Positions 34,006 through 44,677 of a stretch of DNA of 56,854 nt are shown here, piece after piece; within the stretch, counting starts at the first letter, position 1; each line of letters opens with the position of its first letter. Origin of the DNA: Prochlorococcus sp. AG-402-I23. Lineage in GTDB: Bacteria; Cyanobacteriota; Cyanobacteriia; PCC-6307; Cyanobiaceae. The translations under genes and the position numbers were made by a program. The notes under the pieces were generated by a model. The model saw nothing but the letters and a program-made list of their open reading frames with translations. It did not search any database and was not told where the DNA came from. The stretch is taken from assembly GCA_003216915.1 (NCBI GenBank), contig QCIB01000010.1, positions 1 through 56,854 on the forward strand, written 5' to 3'.

Positions 34006-34899
34006 ATGATTAATTTTAAAAATTTCATAATAAGTTCATCTATATTATTTTCTATTTTTTCATCCCCTGTATTTTCAAATCCCAAAGTTTTAAAAGTTGG
34101 AGCAATACCTGATCAAAACCAAGATGTTTTGGACAAAAGATTTAATTTATTTTCAAAAGAATTATCCAAACAACTTGATGTAGAAGTTAAATACATTCCT
34201 GTTATTAATTATGTTGCAGCAGTAACTGGATTTAGAACTAAAGATTTAGATTTAGTTTGGTTTGGCGGTTTATCAGGAGTTCAAGCAAGATTACAAACAC
34301 CTAATTCAATTGTCATAGCTCAAAGAGATATCGATAAAGAATTTAAAAGTGTTTTTATAGTAAACAAAAATTCAAAACTTAACTCAATTTCAAACATTAA
34401 AGGACTTAAAAAACTAAAGAATTTAAGATTTACTTTTGGCTCTGAAAACTCAACTTCTGGAAGATTAATGCCAGAATATTTTTTAAATCGAGCAGGGTTA
34501 GAAATTAAACATTTTAAAGGAAATAAAGCAGGTTTTAGTGGGAGTCACGATGCCACTATAGCTTTAGTTAATAGTGGGGCATTTGATGCTGGAGCTTTAA
34601 ATAAACAAGTTTGGGAAAATAATCTTAAAAATAATCCCAAAAGAACAAGTAATTTAGAATTATTCTGGATCACCCCAGAATATGTTGACTATCATTGGTT
34701 AGCTCAAGGAGATCTTGAAAATAGATTCGGGGAAGGGTTTACAAAAGAACTTAAATCAGTAATTCTAAATTTAGATATAAATCAAAAATCACATAAACAG
34801 ATTTTAAATATGTTCAATGCAAAAAGATTTATAAATGCAGAAGCAAAACAGTATAAAAATATAGAGGAAGTAGGGAGGAAATTAAATAAAATTAGATGA
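34006..34899 (+). CDS. phnD: Phosphonate/phosphite ABC transporter binding protein PhnD-like
   Basis: 297 residues. Signal peptide to about residue 25 (SPVFS|NPK). The binding-protein blocks VKYIPVINYVAAVTGFRTKD, LVWFGGLSGVQARLQTP and GSENSTSGRLMPEYFL are typical of PhnD and PtxB. Studies of Prochlorococcus PhnD1 show binding of phosphite and methylphosphonate; the same is inferred here. Overlaps phnC by 4 nt, giving a phnDCE operon. Confidence 0.87.
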   Translation: MINFKNFIISSSILFSIFSSPVFSNPKVLKVGAIPDQNQDVLDKRFNLFSKELSKQLDVEVKYIPVINYVAAVTGFRTKDLDLVWFGGLSGVQARLQTPNSIVIAQRDIDKEFKSVFIVNKNSKLNSISNIKGLKKLKNLRFTFGSENSTSGRLMPEYFLNRAGLEIKHFKGNKAGFSGSHDATIALVNSGAFDAGALNKQVWENNLKNNPKRTSNLELFWITPEYVDYHWLAQGDLENRFGEGFTKELKSVILNLDINQKSHKQILNMFNAKRFINAEAKQYKNIEEVGRKLNKIR

Positions 34900-35636
34900 A
34901 TAATACTCTATTAGAATTAAAAAATATATCTTATAAATACAAAAATAATCTGATTCTAAATAAAGTAAATTTAAAAATAAATTCAGGGGAGAAAATTGCA
35001 CTTTTAGGTAAAAGTGGTTCAGGAAAAACTACACTTATATCAATACTTAATGGCTCTATCAAGCCAACTCAAGGTCAGGTTAAATTATTCAATAAAAGTT
35101 TCGAGGAATTAGATAGAAAACAGAAAAGTAAGATAACAACTATTTGGCAAGATTTAAGATTAATAGAAGATCTCTCTGCAGAACAAAATGTTAATTGTGG
35201 ACTACTAGCGGAAAACAATTTTTATTTTGCTTTTAAAAATTTGCTAAATATAAGTTCTTTTAAGAAGGCGCATAAATATATGCAATTATGTAGACTTCAT
35301 AACTCTGTTTACGACAAAAAAATCAGGAAACTATCTGGGGGGCAAAAACAAAGGGTGGCTATAGCTAGATCATTAATTCAAGGATCAAATATATTTCTTG
35401 CAGATGAGCCTTTTAATAACTTAGATCCTAAATTGATAACAACAATTAAAAACCTGCTGCTAGAAAATGTGGATAAAAATAATACAAAAAAATCCCAAAA
35501 GACCGTATTAGTTGCATTACATAGATTAGATTTGCTGAGCGATTTCGATAAAGTTATTGGAATAAGAGATGGTAAAATTTTTTTCAATATTAAAAGAAAT
35601 AACTTAAAGAAGCTTCATTTAGACAAAATATATTAA
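34896..35636 (+). CDS. phnC: Phosphonate/phosphite ABC transporter ATPase PhnC-like
   Basis: 246-residue ABC ATPase: Walker A GKSGSGKTT (about 38-46), signature LSGGQKQRVAIARSL, Walker B NIFLADEPFNNLDPK. ATG overlaps the phnD stop. Works with PhnD and PhnE in import of reduced phosphorus compounds. Confidence 0.88.
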   Translation: MNNTLLELKNISYKYKNNLILNKVNLKINSGEKIALLGKSGSGKTTLISILNGSIKPTQGQVKLFNKSFEELDRKQKSKITTIWQDLRLIEDLSAEQNVNCGLLAENNFYFAFKNLLNISSFKKAHKYMQLCRLHNSVYDKKIRKLSGGQKQRVAIARSLIQGSNIFLADEPFNNLDPKLITTIKNLLLENVDKNNTKKSQKTVLVALHRLDLLSDFDKVIGIRDGKIFFNIKRNNLKKLHLDKIY

Positions 35637-35640
35637 TTAG

Positions 35641-37143
35641 TTGAATAAATTAAAATTAAACTATACCTCATTATCTTTTCTTCCAATTTTGGTATGCATA
35701 CCCTTAGGGTATCAATTAATAAACAATATTCATTTTGGAGGACTTAAATTATTCCAAGAATTCTTAATTTCTGCATTTAATCCCAAGATCGATAATGAAA
35801 TTATTATTACCGTAATTAATCGATTAAATGAAACTATTTTAATTGGTTTTTTTAGTTGGTTAATAAGTATTATTTTTGGAGCAATTTTTGGAATAATATC
35901 CTCAAATATTTTTTATAAAATCTTTAATATTCCAAATTTTTTATACCGCATAATAAGGTTTCTTCTAACAATAATTAGATCTATTCATGAAGTAGTTTGG
36001 GGAATAGTATTAATGCAAATATATGGAATAAATTTTTCAATAGGAATAATAGCTATATGTATACCTTATATTGCTGTAAATTCAAAAGTTTTTGCTGAAC
36101 AATTAGAAACTATTGACTACAAAAGTTTTGAATCTATAAATCAAATAAATGCACCTAAATTTTCTTCTTTATTAACTATAATATGGAATCCAATAATAAA
36201 TACATTTAAAAACTTTGGTTTATATCGATTAGAGTGTTCAATAAGAAGTACCGTGATTTTAGGACTTTTTGGGATTGGAGGAATAGGTACTAGTATTTTT
36301 TTATCTTTCCAAACTTTGAATTTTAGAGAGTTATGGACTTATTTATGGTCCTTAGCAATTTTGATAATTCTTTCTGGATTAATATTCAAAAAAATAAAAT
36401 TTAATACTTCAAATAAAATCCTATCTATTTTTTTTATTACAGTTTTTTTCATAACAATTTTATTTTCTTTTTCATATTTTCTTTATTTTATTTTTAATAA
36501 TAATTTTGAAAATTTTAATTCTTTTAGTTCTCTATTTAAATCAAGCTCAGATTTAGGATTATTTGATTTCTTAAAACTTATATTAGAAACAATAATTTTA
36601 AGTTTTTTATCAACAGGAATCGCAATTAGTTTCCCTCCATTAGTAATAGGAATTTTTAACAACAATACTTCTAAAATTTTTATAAAAATTTTTGCATTTT
36701 TATTACGTTTAATACCTTCACCTGTAATACTTCTAATTCTATTAACTTTTAATAATCCTTCATTATCTTTAGCAGCTTTAACATTAGGTCTTCACAACGC
36801 TAGCATTACAAGCAAATTACTTTTTAAAAATCTAGAAAGCCAAGACAGGAGAAATTATATTGCAATGAAATCTCTAGGAATCTCAAAAAAGAATAGTTGG
36901 CTTCTAGGTTTATTTTCTCAACAAGCAAAAAGTTACTTAGCATATTGCGCTTATAGATCTGACATCATTATTAGAGAAACTGCAATTGTTGGGGTCATTG
37001 GAAGTGTTGGTCTAGGTTGGCAATTGCAAGAATCACTAAGTTCCTTCGCATGGCAAGAAGTTACCAAAGTTTTGATAGCTTATAGCTCCATCGCAATATT
37101 TGGCGAATTAATAAATGGTAAAATCAAAAATAGTTTAACTTGA
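35641..37143 (+). CDS. phnE: Fused double permease PhnE-like
   Basis: 500 residues from a TTG start. Two permease modules are joined in one chain, each with several helices and an EAA-type loop (FESINQINAPKFSSLLTI in the first, IAMKSLGISKKNSWLLGL in the second). Most bacteria use a single-module PhnE of about 260-280 residues that dimerises, so this is a tandem form. Very AT-rich, with many Ile, Phe and Asn residues. Ends the phnDCE operon. Confidence 0.87.
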   Translation: MNKLKLNYTSLSFLPILVCIPLGYQLINNIHFGGLKLFQEFLISAFNPKIDNEIIITVINRLNETILIGFFSWLISIIFGAIFGIISSNIFYKIFNIPNFLYRIIRFLLTIIRSIHEVVWGIVLMQIYGINFSIGIIAICIPYIAVNSKVFAEQLETIDYKSFESINQINAPKFSSLLTIIWNPIINTFKNFGLYRLECSIRSTVILGLFGIGGIGTSIFLSFQTLNFRELWTYLWSLAILIILSGLIFKKIKFNTSNKILSIFFITVFFITILFSFSYFLYFIFNNNFENFNSFSSLFKSSSDLGLFDFLKLILETIILSFLSTGIAISFPPLVIGIFNNNTSKIFIKIFAFLLRLIPSPVILLILLTFNNPSLSLAALTLGLHNASITSKLLFKNLESQDRRNYIAMKSLGISKKNSWLLGLFSQQAKSYLAYCAYRSDIIIRETAIVGVIGSVGLGWQLQESLSSFAWQEVTKVLIAYSSIAIFGELINGKIKNSLT

Positions 37144-37191
37144 TTTGTAAGAATAATTTGTTGAATCAAGTAATTATTTTTTCCGATTATA

Positions 37192-37836
37192 GTGATTAGT
37201 TTACCAAAACAGCTAGTTGTAATTGGAGATAGCTCAGTTTATGGATGGGGAGATAATGAAGGTGGCGGATGGTGTGAGAGGCTTAGAAAAGATTGGCGAA
37301 GCAACGAAAATGGGCCAGTAATTTATCAACTTGGCGTAAGGGGAGATGGGATAGAAAAAGTTTCATTTAGATGGGAAAAAGAATGGTCATCTAGAGGAGA
37401 AACGAGAAGAAATAAACCTAAAGCAATCATGCTTAATGTTGGTCTTAACGACACTGCAGCAATTGGTCAGAAAAACGGAAGACATCAATTAGATATAGAT
37501 GGATTTGAATATGGATTAGAGAGACTTATTAATAAAATGAACTCCCAAACAAATGTCTTTGTTATTGGTCTGACACCCGTTGACGAAAGCAAAATGCCCT
37601 TCGCAGGATGTTTATGGTACTCAAATGATTTTTGTAATTCTTATGAAAGGAGAATGGAGGAAGTATGCCTCAATCAGAATATCCCATTTCTTCCTACTTT
37701 TAGAGAAATGTACTCTGATAAAAGGAGTAAAAATTGGATTACGCATGATGGAATTCATCTAAATTCCGAAGGTCATTTCTGGCTTTTCCAAAGACTGAAG
37801 AGCTGGGAGATTCTTACAAAATGGAAGGAATCCTAA
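37192..37836 (+). CDS. SGNH/GDSL-family hydrolase
   Basis: 214 residues from a GTG start. Block I VVIGDSSVYGWGDNEGGGW has the nucleophile Ser, block II has Gly in LGVRGDG, block III is LNVGLNDTAA, and block V DGIHLNSEG carries the Asp and His. An esterase, lipase or acyltransferase of unknown substrate, cytoplasmic as no signal peptide is seen. Confidence 0.85.
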   Translation: MISLPKQLVVIGDSSVYGWGDNEGGGWCERLRKDWRSNENGPVIYQLGVRGDGIEKVSFRWEKEWSSRGETRRNKPKAIMLNVGLNDTAAIGQKNGRHQLDIDGFEYGLERLINKMNSQTNVFVIGLTPVDESKMPFAGCLWYSNDFCNSYERRMEEVCLNQNIPFLPTFREMYSDKRSKNWITHDGIHLNSEGHFWLFQRLKSWEILTKWKES

Positions 37837-37852
37837 GTCTTTTCAAATATTT

Positions 37853-38596
37853 TTAATTTAAAAAATATCCATATAAATAAAGAGTAAAGATAGCAAAAAC
37901 AGAAGCAATACTTGTCTGAATAGCATTTACTAATTCATTACTTAATTTATATTTGTTTTGAAATTTAGCACCAATAATACTCTCAGAAAGTGTGGCCAAA
38001 AATCCCGAAACTGCAACAACTATGAAATGGTATTTTGTAGAAATAATTGATAGACGAAACATTACAAAGGCCATAAATATTGATCCCAAAAAACTAGCTA
38101 ATGTCCCTTCTAAACTGACTCCTCCTTCAGTTCCTCTATCAACCTTTTTAAGTGAAGTAATTAAATATGTATCCTTCCCAAACCTTTTCCCAATTTCGCT
38201 GCCAAAAGTATCCGCCAACTTTGCAGCAAAACTTGCAGCAAATCCTATTTTAAACATCACTACGTTGGCAGGATTAAATTTAGTCATAATTGCAAGAAAT
38301 AATCCTGTAGCTGCAGAGCCCCATACATTTTCAGGACCTCTTCTCCCACCTCTTTTTTCAGCTATTCCTTGTTCTTTTTTAAATTTAAAACCTATTTTGG
38401 TAACTAGAGATCCAAATATTAAATAAATTACAACTGACATCCATCCCTGCCAAGACAAACATCCCCACAAAATTGTTCCTAAAATACCTGCACTAATCCA
38501 ACCACCTTTTGTCATCAAAGGAATCTTGCAAAATATATAAATCAAAATGAAATTTATTAAAAAACCCATAAAAAATTGATTTCTAATTAAATCCAT
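37853..38596 (-). CDS. DUF92 membrane protein, VTE6-like
   Basis: 247 residues, about six helices. GLFLAIMTKFNPANVVMFKI, AAKLADTFGSEIGKRFGK and GTEGGVSLEGTLAS match DUF92. The plant member VTE6 and its Synechocystis relative phosphorylate phytyl phosphate to phytyl diphosphate for tocopherol and phylloquinone. That function is plausible here. It precedes no operon partner except rsmE, which starts upstream on the same strand. Confidence 0.82.
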   Translation of the reverse strand: MDLIRNQFFMGFLINFILIYIFCKIPLMTKGGWISAGILGTILWGCLSWQGWMSVVIYLIFGSLVTKIGFKFKKEQGIAEKRGGRRGPENVWGSAATGLFLAIMTKFNPANVVMFKIGFAASFAAKLADTFGSEIGKRFGKDTYLITSLKKVDRGTEGGVSLEGTLASFLGSIFMAFVMFRLSIISTKYHFIVVAVSGFLATLSESIIGAKFQNKYKLSNELVNAIQTSIASVFAIFTLYLYGYFLN

Positions 38597-38602
38597 ATTT
38601 AT

Positions 38603-39376
38603 CTAATTCCTTAATTTCAAATCAATTCTCCATTGATTTAGAATTGATGATGCGTTAATACTAGCTGTTGAAGTTCTTAAGATAGTGTCAGAGAGTTTAA
38701 CAAAGGTAATATTATTTAGATTAAAAAAATCAATTTCTTTAGAGGACCAACCTCCTTCAGGGCCAATTACATTCCAAAATATACCTCCTTTTTTATTCTC
38801 AAATTCATGCTGTTTTCTTAACCATTGATTTAAGTCATATATTGTTTCTTCTCTAGTTATAGAAATTGAAACTCTTTCTTGATTATTTCTACTTTTTAGC
38901 CATTCAATAATATCCACACCATTTAAAATAGATGGTTTCCATAATCTCTCACTTTGCTCAACTGCTTCTTTGATAATTGAATTCCATCTCAAAAGTTTTC
39001 TCGAAAAATTTAAATTTTTGTTTACCTGTCTTTCTGAAAATAATGGCTGTATATAATCAATTCCTATTTCAGTACACATTTTTAAAATATCCTCAAAACC
39101 ACTTTTTGGTATAACAACAGCTATTCCTAATAAGTAAATTTCTGGTTCTTGAAATAAGTAAGGTTTTTTTAATTTATTTATTTCTAAACTATCATTTTTA
39201 ACTTTTATAGCTTTCCATAATGAACCCTCTCCGTTAGCTATAAATATTTCTTTACCATTTTTTATCCTCATTACATTATTTAAGTAATGAGCCTCTTCTT
39301 TAGAAAGTTCTAAATTATTGTTCTTAATATTTTCAATTCTTTCATGGGAAATAATTAATCTTGTTAAGTCTTGCAT
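38603..39376 (-). CDS. rsmE: 16S rRNA (uracil-1498-N3)-methyltransferase RsmE
   Basis: 257 residues of the SPOUT RsmE family: N-terminal PUA-like part (NNVMRIKNGKEIFIANGEGS), then KMCTEIGIDYIQPLFSERQ and the SAM knot WNVIGPEGGWSSKEIDFF. It methylates U1498 of 16S rRNA. Sits between DUF3531 and DUF92 genes with gaps under 10 bp, so the three are one operon. Confidence 0.93.
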   Translation of the reverse strand: MQDLTRLIISHERIENIKNNNLELSKEEAHYLNNVMRIKNGKEIFIANGEGSLWKAIKVKNDSLEINKLKKPYLFQEPEIYLLGIAVVIPKSGFEDILKMCTEIGIDYIQPLFSERQVNKNLNFSRKLLRWNSIIKEAVEQSERLWKPSILNGVDIIEWLKSRNNQERVSISITREETIYDLNQWLRKQHEFENKKGGIFWNVIGPEGGWSSKEIDFFNLNNITFVKLSDTILRTSTASINASSILNQWRIDLKLRN

Positions 39377-39385
39377 CTAAAATAC

Positions 39386-39829
39386 TTAATCTTTGAAAAC
39401 TAAATCTTCATGTTCTTCAATTGCCCAATCATTATTTTCACCCCCAATAATTAACTCTTCAATTTTTACATAATTATTTGATATCTCATTCAAAGAATTA
39501 ATTAATATATCTATTGAAATGGAGTCTGAAGTTCCAAAATCAACCCAACATCTTCCCCAAAGATTTTGATATTCCATAATTCCTAAATTATGCATTAAGG
39601 CTGGAATAGATGCATTTTTTTGGTCGTTATCGTAGGACATCCAACTTAGATCGGAACCCTCTTCATGAGTTTGCAAATTTTCAGAATTAAATCCACCTAA
39701 CCTTCCTAAAACGTACCAACTATCAAAAACACCATCTAAATAATTTTTTTCGTCTTGAGTTGGTGATTCTGAAAACCTGATCCATATCCAACAATTAAAA
39801 GGATCAACTTCCCTAAAAATAATATTCAT
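39386..39829 (-). CDS. DUF3531 family protein
   Basis: 147 residues starting MNIIFREVDPFNCWIWIRFS, with LDGVFDSWYVLGRLGGFNSE and LWGRCWVDFGTSDSISIDIL. Fits the cyanobacterial and plastid DUF3531 family, function unknown. First gene of the 39829-37853 operon. Confidence 0.78.
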   Translation of the reverse strand: MNIIFREVDPFNCWIWIRFSESPTQDEKNYLDGVFDSWYVLGRLGGFNSENLQTHEEGSDLSWMSYDNDQKNASIPALMHNLGIMEYQNLWGRCWVDFGTSDSISIDILINSLNEISNNYVKIEELIIGGENNDWAIEEHEDLVFKD

Positions 39830-39912
39830 ATTGACTAATAACTTTTTAGATCTACAGCTATTATAAGTAAGTTATTACTAGATTAAAATTCATACCTATA
39901 ACTTAATTAATA

Positions 39913-40560
39913 ATGCTTGACTTAAAAGAAATATCTTATCAACCCCAAACTGGTGAAAGAAAAATAATAGACAATTTAAATTTAAAAGTTCATGAAAATG
40001 AAATCATTTTAATTTGCGGTAATAGTGGTTCTGGGAAAACAACACTACTCGAAATAATAAGCGGATTAACAAATCCACAAAAAGGAAAAATTTCTTGGAA
40101 GAAGAAAATTTTATCTTCTAGACAAAGAAGATGGTTTTGTGGAGTTGTATTCCAATTTCCTGAAAGATACTTTATAGGAACAACCATTGGGAAAGAATTA
40201 AAAATAGGCCATAAATCTTTAAGAGAAAAAAATATAGAAATAGTTTTAAATAAAGTTGGTTTGAAAAAAATTAATCTAACCCAACCACCAGAACAACTAA
40301 GTGGCGGACAACAAAGGCGATTAGCTGTAGCAGTTCAACTACTTAGAAACCCCTCAATTCTTTTACTTGATGAACCAACTGCTGGACTAGACTATTCAAT
40401 GAGAAATGATGTAAAGAATTTAATTCTTGATTTAAAAAATAAAAATACAATTATTATTGTTACTCATGAACCTGCCTTATTTGAGGGGATTCCTTCTAGG
40501 ATATTATTCTTGGAAAAAGGGAAAATCAAAAATTTTATGAAAGAAAATCATGCAGGATAG
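39913..40560 (+). CDS. ABC transporter ATPase, Ecf/Cbi-type
   Basis: 215 residues. Walker [13 protein letters not shown] (about 36-47), Q-loop [12 protein letters not shown], signature [17 protein letters not shown], Walker [13 protein letters not shown]. The FPERYF Q-loop is like EcfA and CbiO ATPases for vitamin or metal uptake, but no permease gene is adjacent. Overlaps hslO by 11 nt. Confidence 0.85.
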   Translation: MLDLKEISYQPQTGERKIIDNLNLKVHENEIILICGNSGSGKTTLLEIISGLTNPQKGKISWKKKILSSRQRRWFCGVVFQFPERYFIGTTIGKELKIGHKSLREKNIEIVLNKVGLKKINLTQPPEQLSGGQQRRLAVAVQLLRNPSILLLDEPTAGLDYSMRNDVKNLILDLKNKNTIIIVTHEPALFEGIPSRILFLEKGKIKNFMKENHAG

Positions 40561-41458
40561 GATAGTTCGGGCTACTGCAGCAAATGGAGGAATAAGATTA
40601 GTCGCAGTCTTAACAACAGAATCTTCTTTAGAAGCAAAAAAAAGACACGGTCTTTCTTATTTAACCACCTGTATCTTAGGAAGAGCATTTAGTGCTTCAC
40701 TACTTTTGGCAAGCTCGATGAAGATAATGCATGGGAGAGTTACCTTAAGAGTTAGATCTGACGGACCTTTAAAAGGATTACTAGTTGATGCAGGTAGAGA
40801 CGGAAAAGTTAGGGGTTATGTAGGGAATCCTAATTTAGAATTAGACCTAGTCAAAAAAGGCAATAATAAATATTCTTTTGATTTTACAAAAGCATTAGGT
40901 AGAGGATATTTAAATGTAATTAGAGATAGTGGATTTGGAGAACCCTTTACAAGCACTGTTGAATTAGTAAATGGAAATATTGCCGAAGACTTAGCTTCAT
41001 ATTTATATCATTCAGAGCAAACTCCCTCTGCTGTATTTATTGGAGAAAAAATTCAAAATAAAAGTGTTATTTGTAGTGGTGGCTTATTAGCTCAAGTTCT
41101 ACCTAAAAAAGATACTGACCCACTACTAATCTCACTACTTGAAGAAAGATGTAAAGAAATTAATTCTTTCAGCGAAGACCTATTTAAGTCAAAAGATAAT
41201 CTTCTTTCGTTAATTAGAAATATATTTCCCGATATTGACGATAAATCAATCTCTGAAAAAGCCCGTTCTCAAGACGTGAGTTTTAAATGCAAGTGTTCCA
41301 AACAAAGAAGTTTAAATGCGATGAAAATGCTAGATAAAAGCGAGCTAGAGGACATCCTCAAGAAAGATGGCAAAGCAGAGTTGGTTTGTGAATTTTGTAA
41401 AAATAAATATCTTATAAATTATAAAGAAATTAAATCGATGATAGAAAATCAATCATAA
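40550..41458 (+). CDS. hslO: Redox-regulated chaperone Hsp33 (HslO)
   Basis: 302 residues. N-terminal domain with [20 protein letters not shown] and [21 protein letters not shown]-terminal zinc site C-x-C (KCKCSKQ) and C-x2-C (CEFCKN). Oxidation releases zinc and activates the holdase. Coupled to the ATPase gene by an 11-nt overlap; converges with the CPP1-like gene by 6 nt. Confidence 0.95.
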   Translation: MQDRIVRATAANGGIRLVAVLTTESSLEAKKRHGLSYLTTCILGRAFSASLLLASSMKIMHGRVTLRVRSDGPLKGLLVDAGRDGKVRGYVGNPNLELDLVKKGNNKYSFDFTKALGRGYLNVIRDSGFGEPFTSTVELVNGNIAEDLASYLYHSEQTPSAVFIGEKIQNKSVICSGGLLAQVLPKKDTDPLLISLLEERCKEINSFSEDLFKSKDNLLSLIRNIFPDIDDKSISEKARSQDVSFKCKCSKQRSLNAMKMLDKSELEDILKKDGKAELVCEFCKNKYLINYKEIKSMIENQS

Positions 41459-42127
41459 AAAAATTACGCCTAGCCATAAAATAACCATGGCCGGAATACT
41501 TTGAATTTTTTGTATTGATAAAGAGTTGTTTGATACTTCCTGAATGAAAGAATTATTTTCAAGCAATCCACCAAATATTAATCCTATCGAGAGAAAGGTA
41601 ACACTCCAACCCAGGGAACCTATAAATCTTTTCCCCGATTTAATTTGAGTATAGGTAAGTATTAATGTTGAGATAGAGAGTAAAAGTCTATTATTAGAGT
41701 CTGGACTAATAAATAACAAAATTAAAAATAATAGCCCAACAGATATTTTTATTGAAAGATTATCAAATGAGGGGGGAGTTATTTTTGGCAGACTATACTG
41801 ACTTGAATTGTTAGAGTTATTATTTAAATTTTTTAACTTAGAAAGAAGTGAAAAATTATTATTGGTAAATTGATTAATTTGTTTTTCTTTTTTTGAGGCA
41901 CTCACAGCTTCATAGCTTACATTTCCAGATTGCCTGGCTTTCAAACTCCCCATAAGTAATTGATCAAAGGAAGATTCTATTTTCGCTTTTAAAATTAAAT
42001 CTTCACCAGCCTCTTTAACTTTAATATCTCTAGCCTTCTGAATATCCTCAAAAGCAGCACCTTCTTTTACACCTAAAATTTCATAAGGTGATTTTTCGCT
42101 ATTATTTTTATTACTGTTTGAATCCAA
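41453..42127 (-). CDS. CPP1-like (DUF3353) J-like membrane protein
   Basis: 224 residues. A J-domain-like N-terminus ([20 protein letters not shown]) has no HPD motif. [18 protein letters not shown] is typical of the family, and a C-terminal group of about four helices follows. The plant relative CPP1 protects protochlorophyllide oxidoreductase; a chlorophyll-synthesis chaperone role is inferred. Confidence 0.82.
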   Translation of the reverse strand: MDSNSNKNNSEKSPYEILGVKEGAAFEDIQKARDIKVKEAGEDLILKAKIESSFDQLLMGSLKARQSGNVSYEAVSASKKEKQINQFTNNNFSLLSKLKNLNNNSNNSSQYSLPKITPPSFDNLSIKISVGLLFLILLFISPDSNNRLLLSISTLILTYTQIKSGKRFIGSLGWSVTFLSIGLIFGGLLENNSFIQEVSNNSLSIQKIQSIPAMVILWLGVIFL

Positions 42128-42178
42128 AATTTTTTACCAATACTAACAGATTAACTAATTTTATAATCCATTAAGACT

Positions 42179-43816
42179 TTATAAAATAATTGGTTCGACT
42201 CCACTAACAACGGGCGCAACTTTGTTTAAATTTAATTGATTATTGTCTTCAACAAATTGATTTAGATTCCACTCATTTTTGAAAAGAATAACTGGCCTAT
42301 TCCAACAATCTTTAACTATTTTACAGTTGAATATTCTGCCTAGTTTTTCAATGGCTGGCCATCCATCAGAAATCCATCTAGCCAATTGATATGGCATTGT
42401 TTCAAGATTTGAATCTACACCATATTCACTTTTTAATCTGTGGGTTACTACCTCCAACTGCAATTGACCAACCGCTGCGAGTATAGGGTCTCTTTTACTC
42501 TCATCAAAGTCATAAAGAATCTGAACAGCACCTTCTTCTCGAAGTTCATTAACACCCTTTCTAAAGTTTTTAAATGCTGAGGGATTTGGATTTCTTAGCC
42601 AGCTGAATATTTCAGGACTAAAGGATGGTATGCCCTCATATTCCAGATGAGCACCAGTATAAAGAGTATCTCCAATAGAAAACATCCCTGGATTATTTAA
42701 ACCAATAACATCTCCAGGATAGGCATCATCGACTACTTCTCTATCTTGCCCAAATATTTTTTGTGGTCTTGATAATCTAATTGTTTTCCCAGTTCTGGAA
42801 TGTTTAACTGACATATCTTTTTCAAATTTGCCACTACAAACTCTTATAAAAGCAACCCTATCTCTGTGCTTGGGATCCATATTTGCCTGAAGCTTAAAAA
42901 CAAACCCACTAAATTCATCGCTTGCAGGTTCAATATCCCCTTTATTACTATTTCTTGAAGTTGGTTTTTGTGCCATTTTCAAAAAACTATCTAAAAATGG
43001 CCTTACGCCAAAATTAGTCATGGCAGATCCAAAGAAAACTGGGGTTAAAGAGCCATTAAAAACTTTTTCTTTTTCAAATTTAGATCCTGCCTCATCAAGA
43101 ACCTCCAATTCTTCAAGTGAGTTTTCAAGTAAATCTCTCTCTACATATTTTGATAGCTCTTTATCTTCAATACTTAATCTTTTCTCATTCGATTGTTTCC
43201 CTCTCACTGCTTTATCAAATAAAATCACCTCTCTCGAAAATCTATCAATAACCCCTCTAAATTCCTCGCCACTCCCAATTGGCCAGTTTATAGGTAGAGT
43301 ATTTAATCCAAGTTCTGATTCAATTTCATCAAGTAAAGAAAATGGTTCTCTTCCTGGTCTATCCATTTTATTTATAAAAGTAAATATTGGTATTTTTCGC
43401 ATCTTGCAAACTTCAAATAATTTTCTTGTTTGAGGTTCTAATCCTTTAGCAGCATCTTCCAACATAACTGCATTATCAGCAGCAGCTAATGTTCTATAGG
43501 TATCTTCGGAGAAATCTTGGTGTCCTGGTGTATCTAATAGATTAATTACAGATCTTTCATATTCAAATTGCAATACAGTTGATGTAATAGAAATACCTCT
43601 TTGTTTCTCAAGTTCCATCCAGTCTGAGGTGGCTTTTCTCTGATTACCCCTGGCTTTTACTGCTCCTGCCTGTTGAATGGCACCTCCATACAAAAGAAGC
43701 TTCTCGGTAAGAGTCGTTTTCCCAGCATCTGGATGTGAAATAATAGCAAAATTTCTTCTTTTATTTACCGCATCCAGTATTTCTTTATTATTTAGAATTT
43801 TAGTACCTAAGCTCAT
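42179..43816 (-). CDS. prfC: Peptide chain release factor 3 (PrfC)
   Basis: 545-residue GTPase that recycles RF1 and RF2. G1 [15 protein letters not shown], switch [14 protein letters not shown]3 [14 protein letters not shown] and G4 FINKMDR are all present; length fits RF3. ATG start. Confidence 0.95.
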   Translation of the reverse strand: MSLGTKILNNKEILDAVNKRRNFAIISHPDAGKTTLTEKLLLYGGAIQQAGAVKARGNQRKATSDWMELEKQRGISITSTVLQFEYERSVINLLDTPGHQDFSEDTYRTLAAADNAVMLEDAAKGLEPQTRKLFEVCKMRKIPIFTFINKMDRPGREPFSLLDEIESELGLNTLPINWPIGSGEEFRGVIDRFSREVILFDKAVRGKQSNEKRLSIEDKELSKYVERDLLENSLEELEVLDEAGSKFEKEKVFNGSLTPVFFGSAMTNFGVRPFLDSFLKMAQKPTSRNSNKGDIEPASDEFSGFVFKLQANMDPKHRDRVAFIRVCSGKFEKDMSVKHSRTGKTIRLSRPQKIFGQDREVVDDAYPGDVIGLNNPGMFSIGDTLYTGAHLEYEGIPSFSPEIFSWLRNPNPSAFKNFRKGVNELREEGAVQILYDFDESKRDPILAAVGQLQLEVVTHRLKSEYGVDSNLETMPYQLARWISDGWPAIEKLGRIFNCKIVKDCWNRPVILFKNEWNLNQFVEDNNQLNLNKVAPVVSGVEPIIL

Positions 43817-43847
43817 TTATATAATATAAGGGCCTTTCACTTAGTTC

Positions 43848-44543
43848 TTAAACATTACCATAGACTATTAAATAATTTTCACCTTCCTCAAACACATCTA
43901 AAGAGGATAGATCATTCTCTAAAATGAAATTTTTTAACTCTTTAAAAGTATAAGAAGCTCTTAAAGAGGCATAATAATCATTAGTTAAAATCTCATTATA
44001 TTTAGTTGAACATTGTGCTTTGAGTTCTAAAGCAGACTTTTCATCTAATGGCCTTTTTAAGTCCTTGTGAAAATTTACAGTAATATTACTAGATAAAATT
44101 CTTATTGTGTTGAAGAAATCTTCAAGATTGGTAATGTGATGAATCAAACTGTTGCTTACAAGTAAACTAATTCTTTTTTTAAATAAAAAATTATTTGATT
44201 TAATTTCTTTGATGTCAGAACAAATGTAGCGTAAATTTTTTAATTTTTTTTGATTTTTAGAAATACTCTTATTATATTCTGCTCTCAAAATCATCTCTTT
44301 AGAACCATCTATTCCTACGACTGCAGTATTAGGCCATTTTATTGCTAACTTCTCAGAAATATTTCCTGGGCCACATCCCAAATCAACTATTAAATCTTTT
44401 TCACCTAAAGAAATATTTTTTTTCAAAAGATATTGATTTATTTGATTAATTAGATTAACTTCCCCTTCTGAAAAATCAGCTTCGTCATAAGAAATGACCT
44501 GCTCTTTTTCCTCCATTAATTCAGGTTCGGGGACTCTTTCCAT
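43848..44543 (-). CDS. Class I SAM-dependent methyltransferase
   Basis: 231 residues. Motif I is LIVDLGCGPGNISEKLA, followed by VVGIDGSKEMILRAEY, and SLLVSNSLIHHITNLEDFFN. Substrate unknown. Lies 31 bp upstream of prfC on the same strand and is divergent from nrdJ. Confidence 0.78.
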   Translation of the reverse strand: MERVPEPELMEEKEQVISYDEADFSEGEVNLINQINQYLLKKNISLGEKDLIVDLGCGPGNISEKLAIKWPNTAVVGIDGSKEMILRAEYNKSISKNQKKLKNLRYICSDIKEIKSNNFLFKKRISLLVSNSLIHHITNLEDFFNTIRILSSNITVNFHKDLKRPLDEKSALELKAQCSTKYNEILTNDYYASLRASYTFKELKNFILENDLSSLDVFEEGENYLIVYGNV

Positions 44544-44677
44544 ATCCTTTCTTGAAACAAAGATTTCATATTAAACATAATTCTACACAAACCGTTAAAT
44601 AGTGGTAAGAATAGTTGCAGACGCCACAGGTAGAGTTATTCTTCCAGTACGGGTTATTTACATACGTTTTTTTTATC

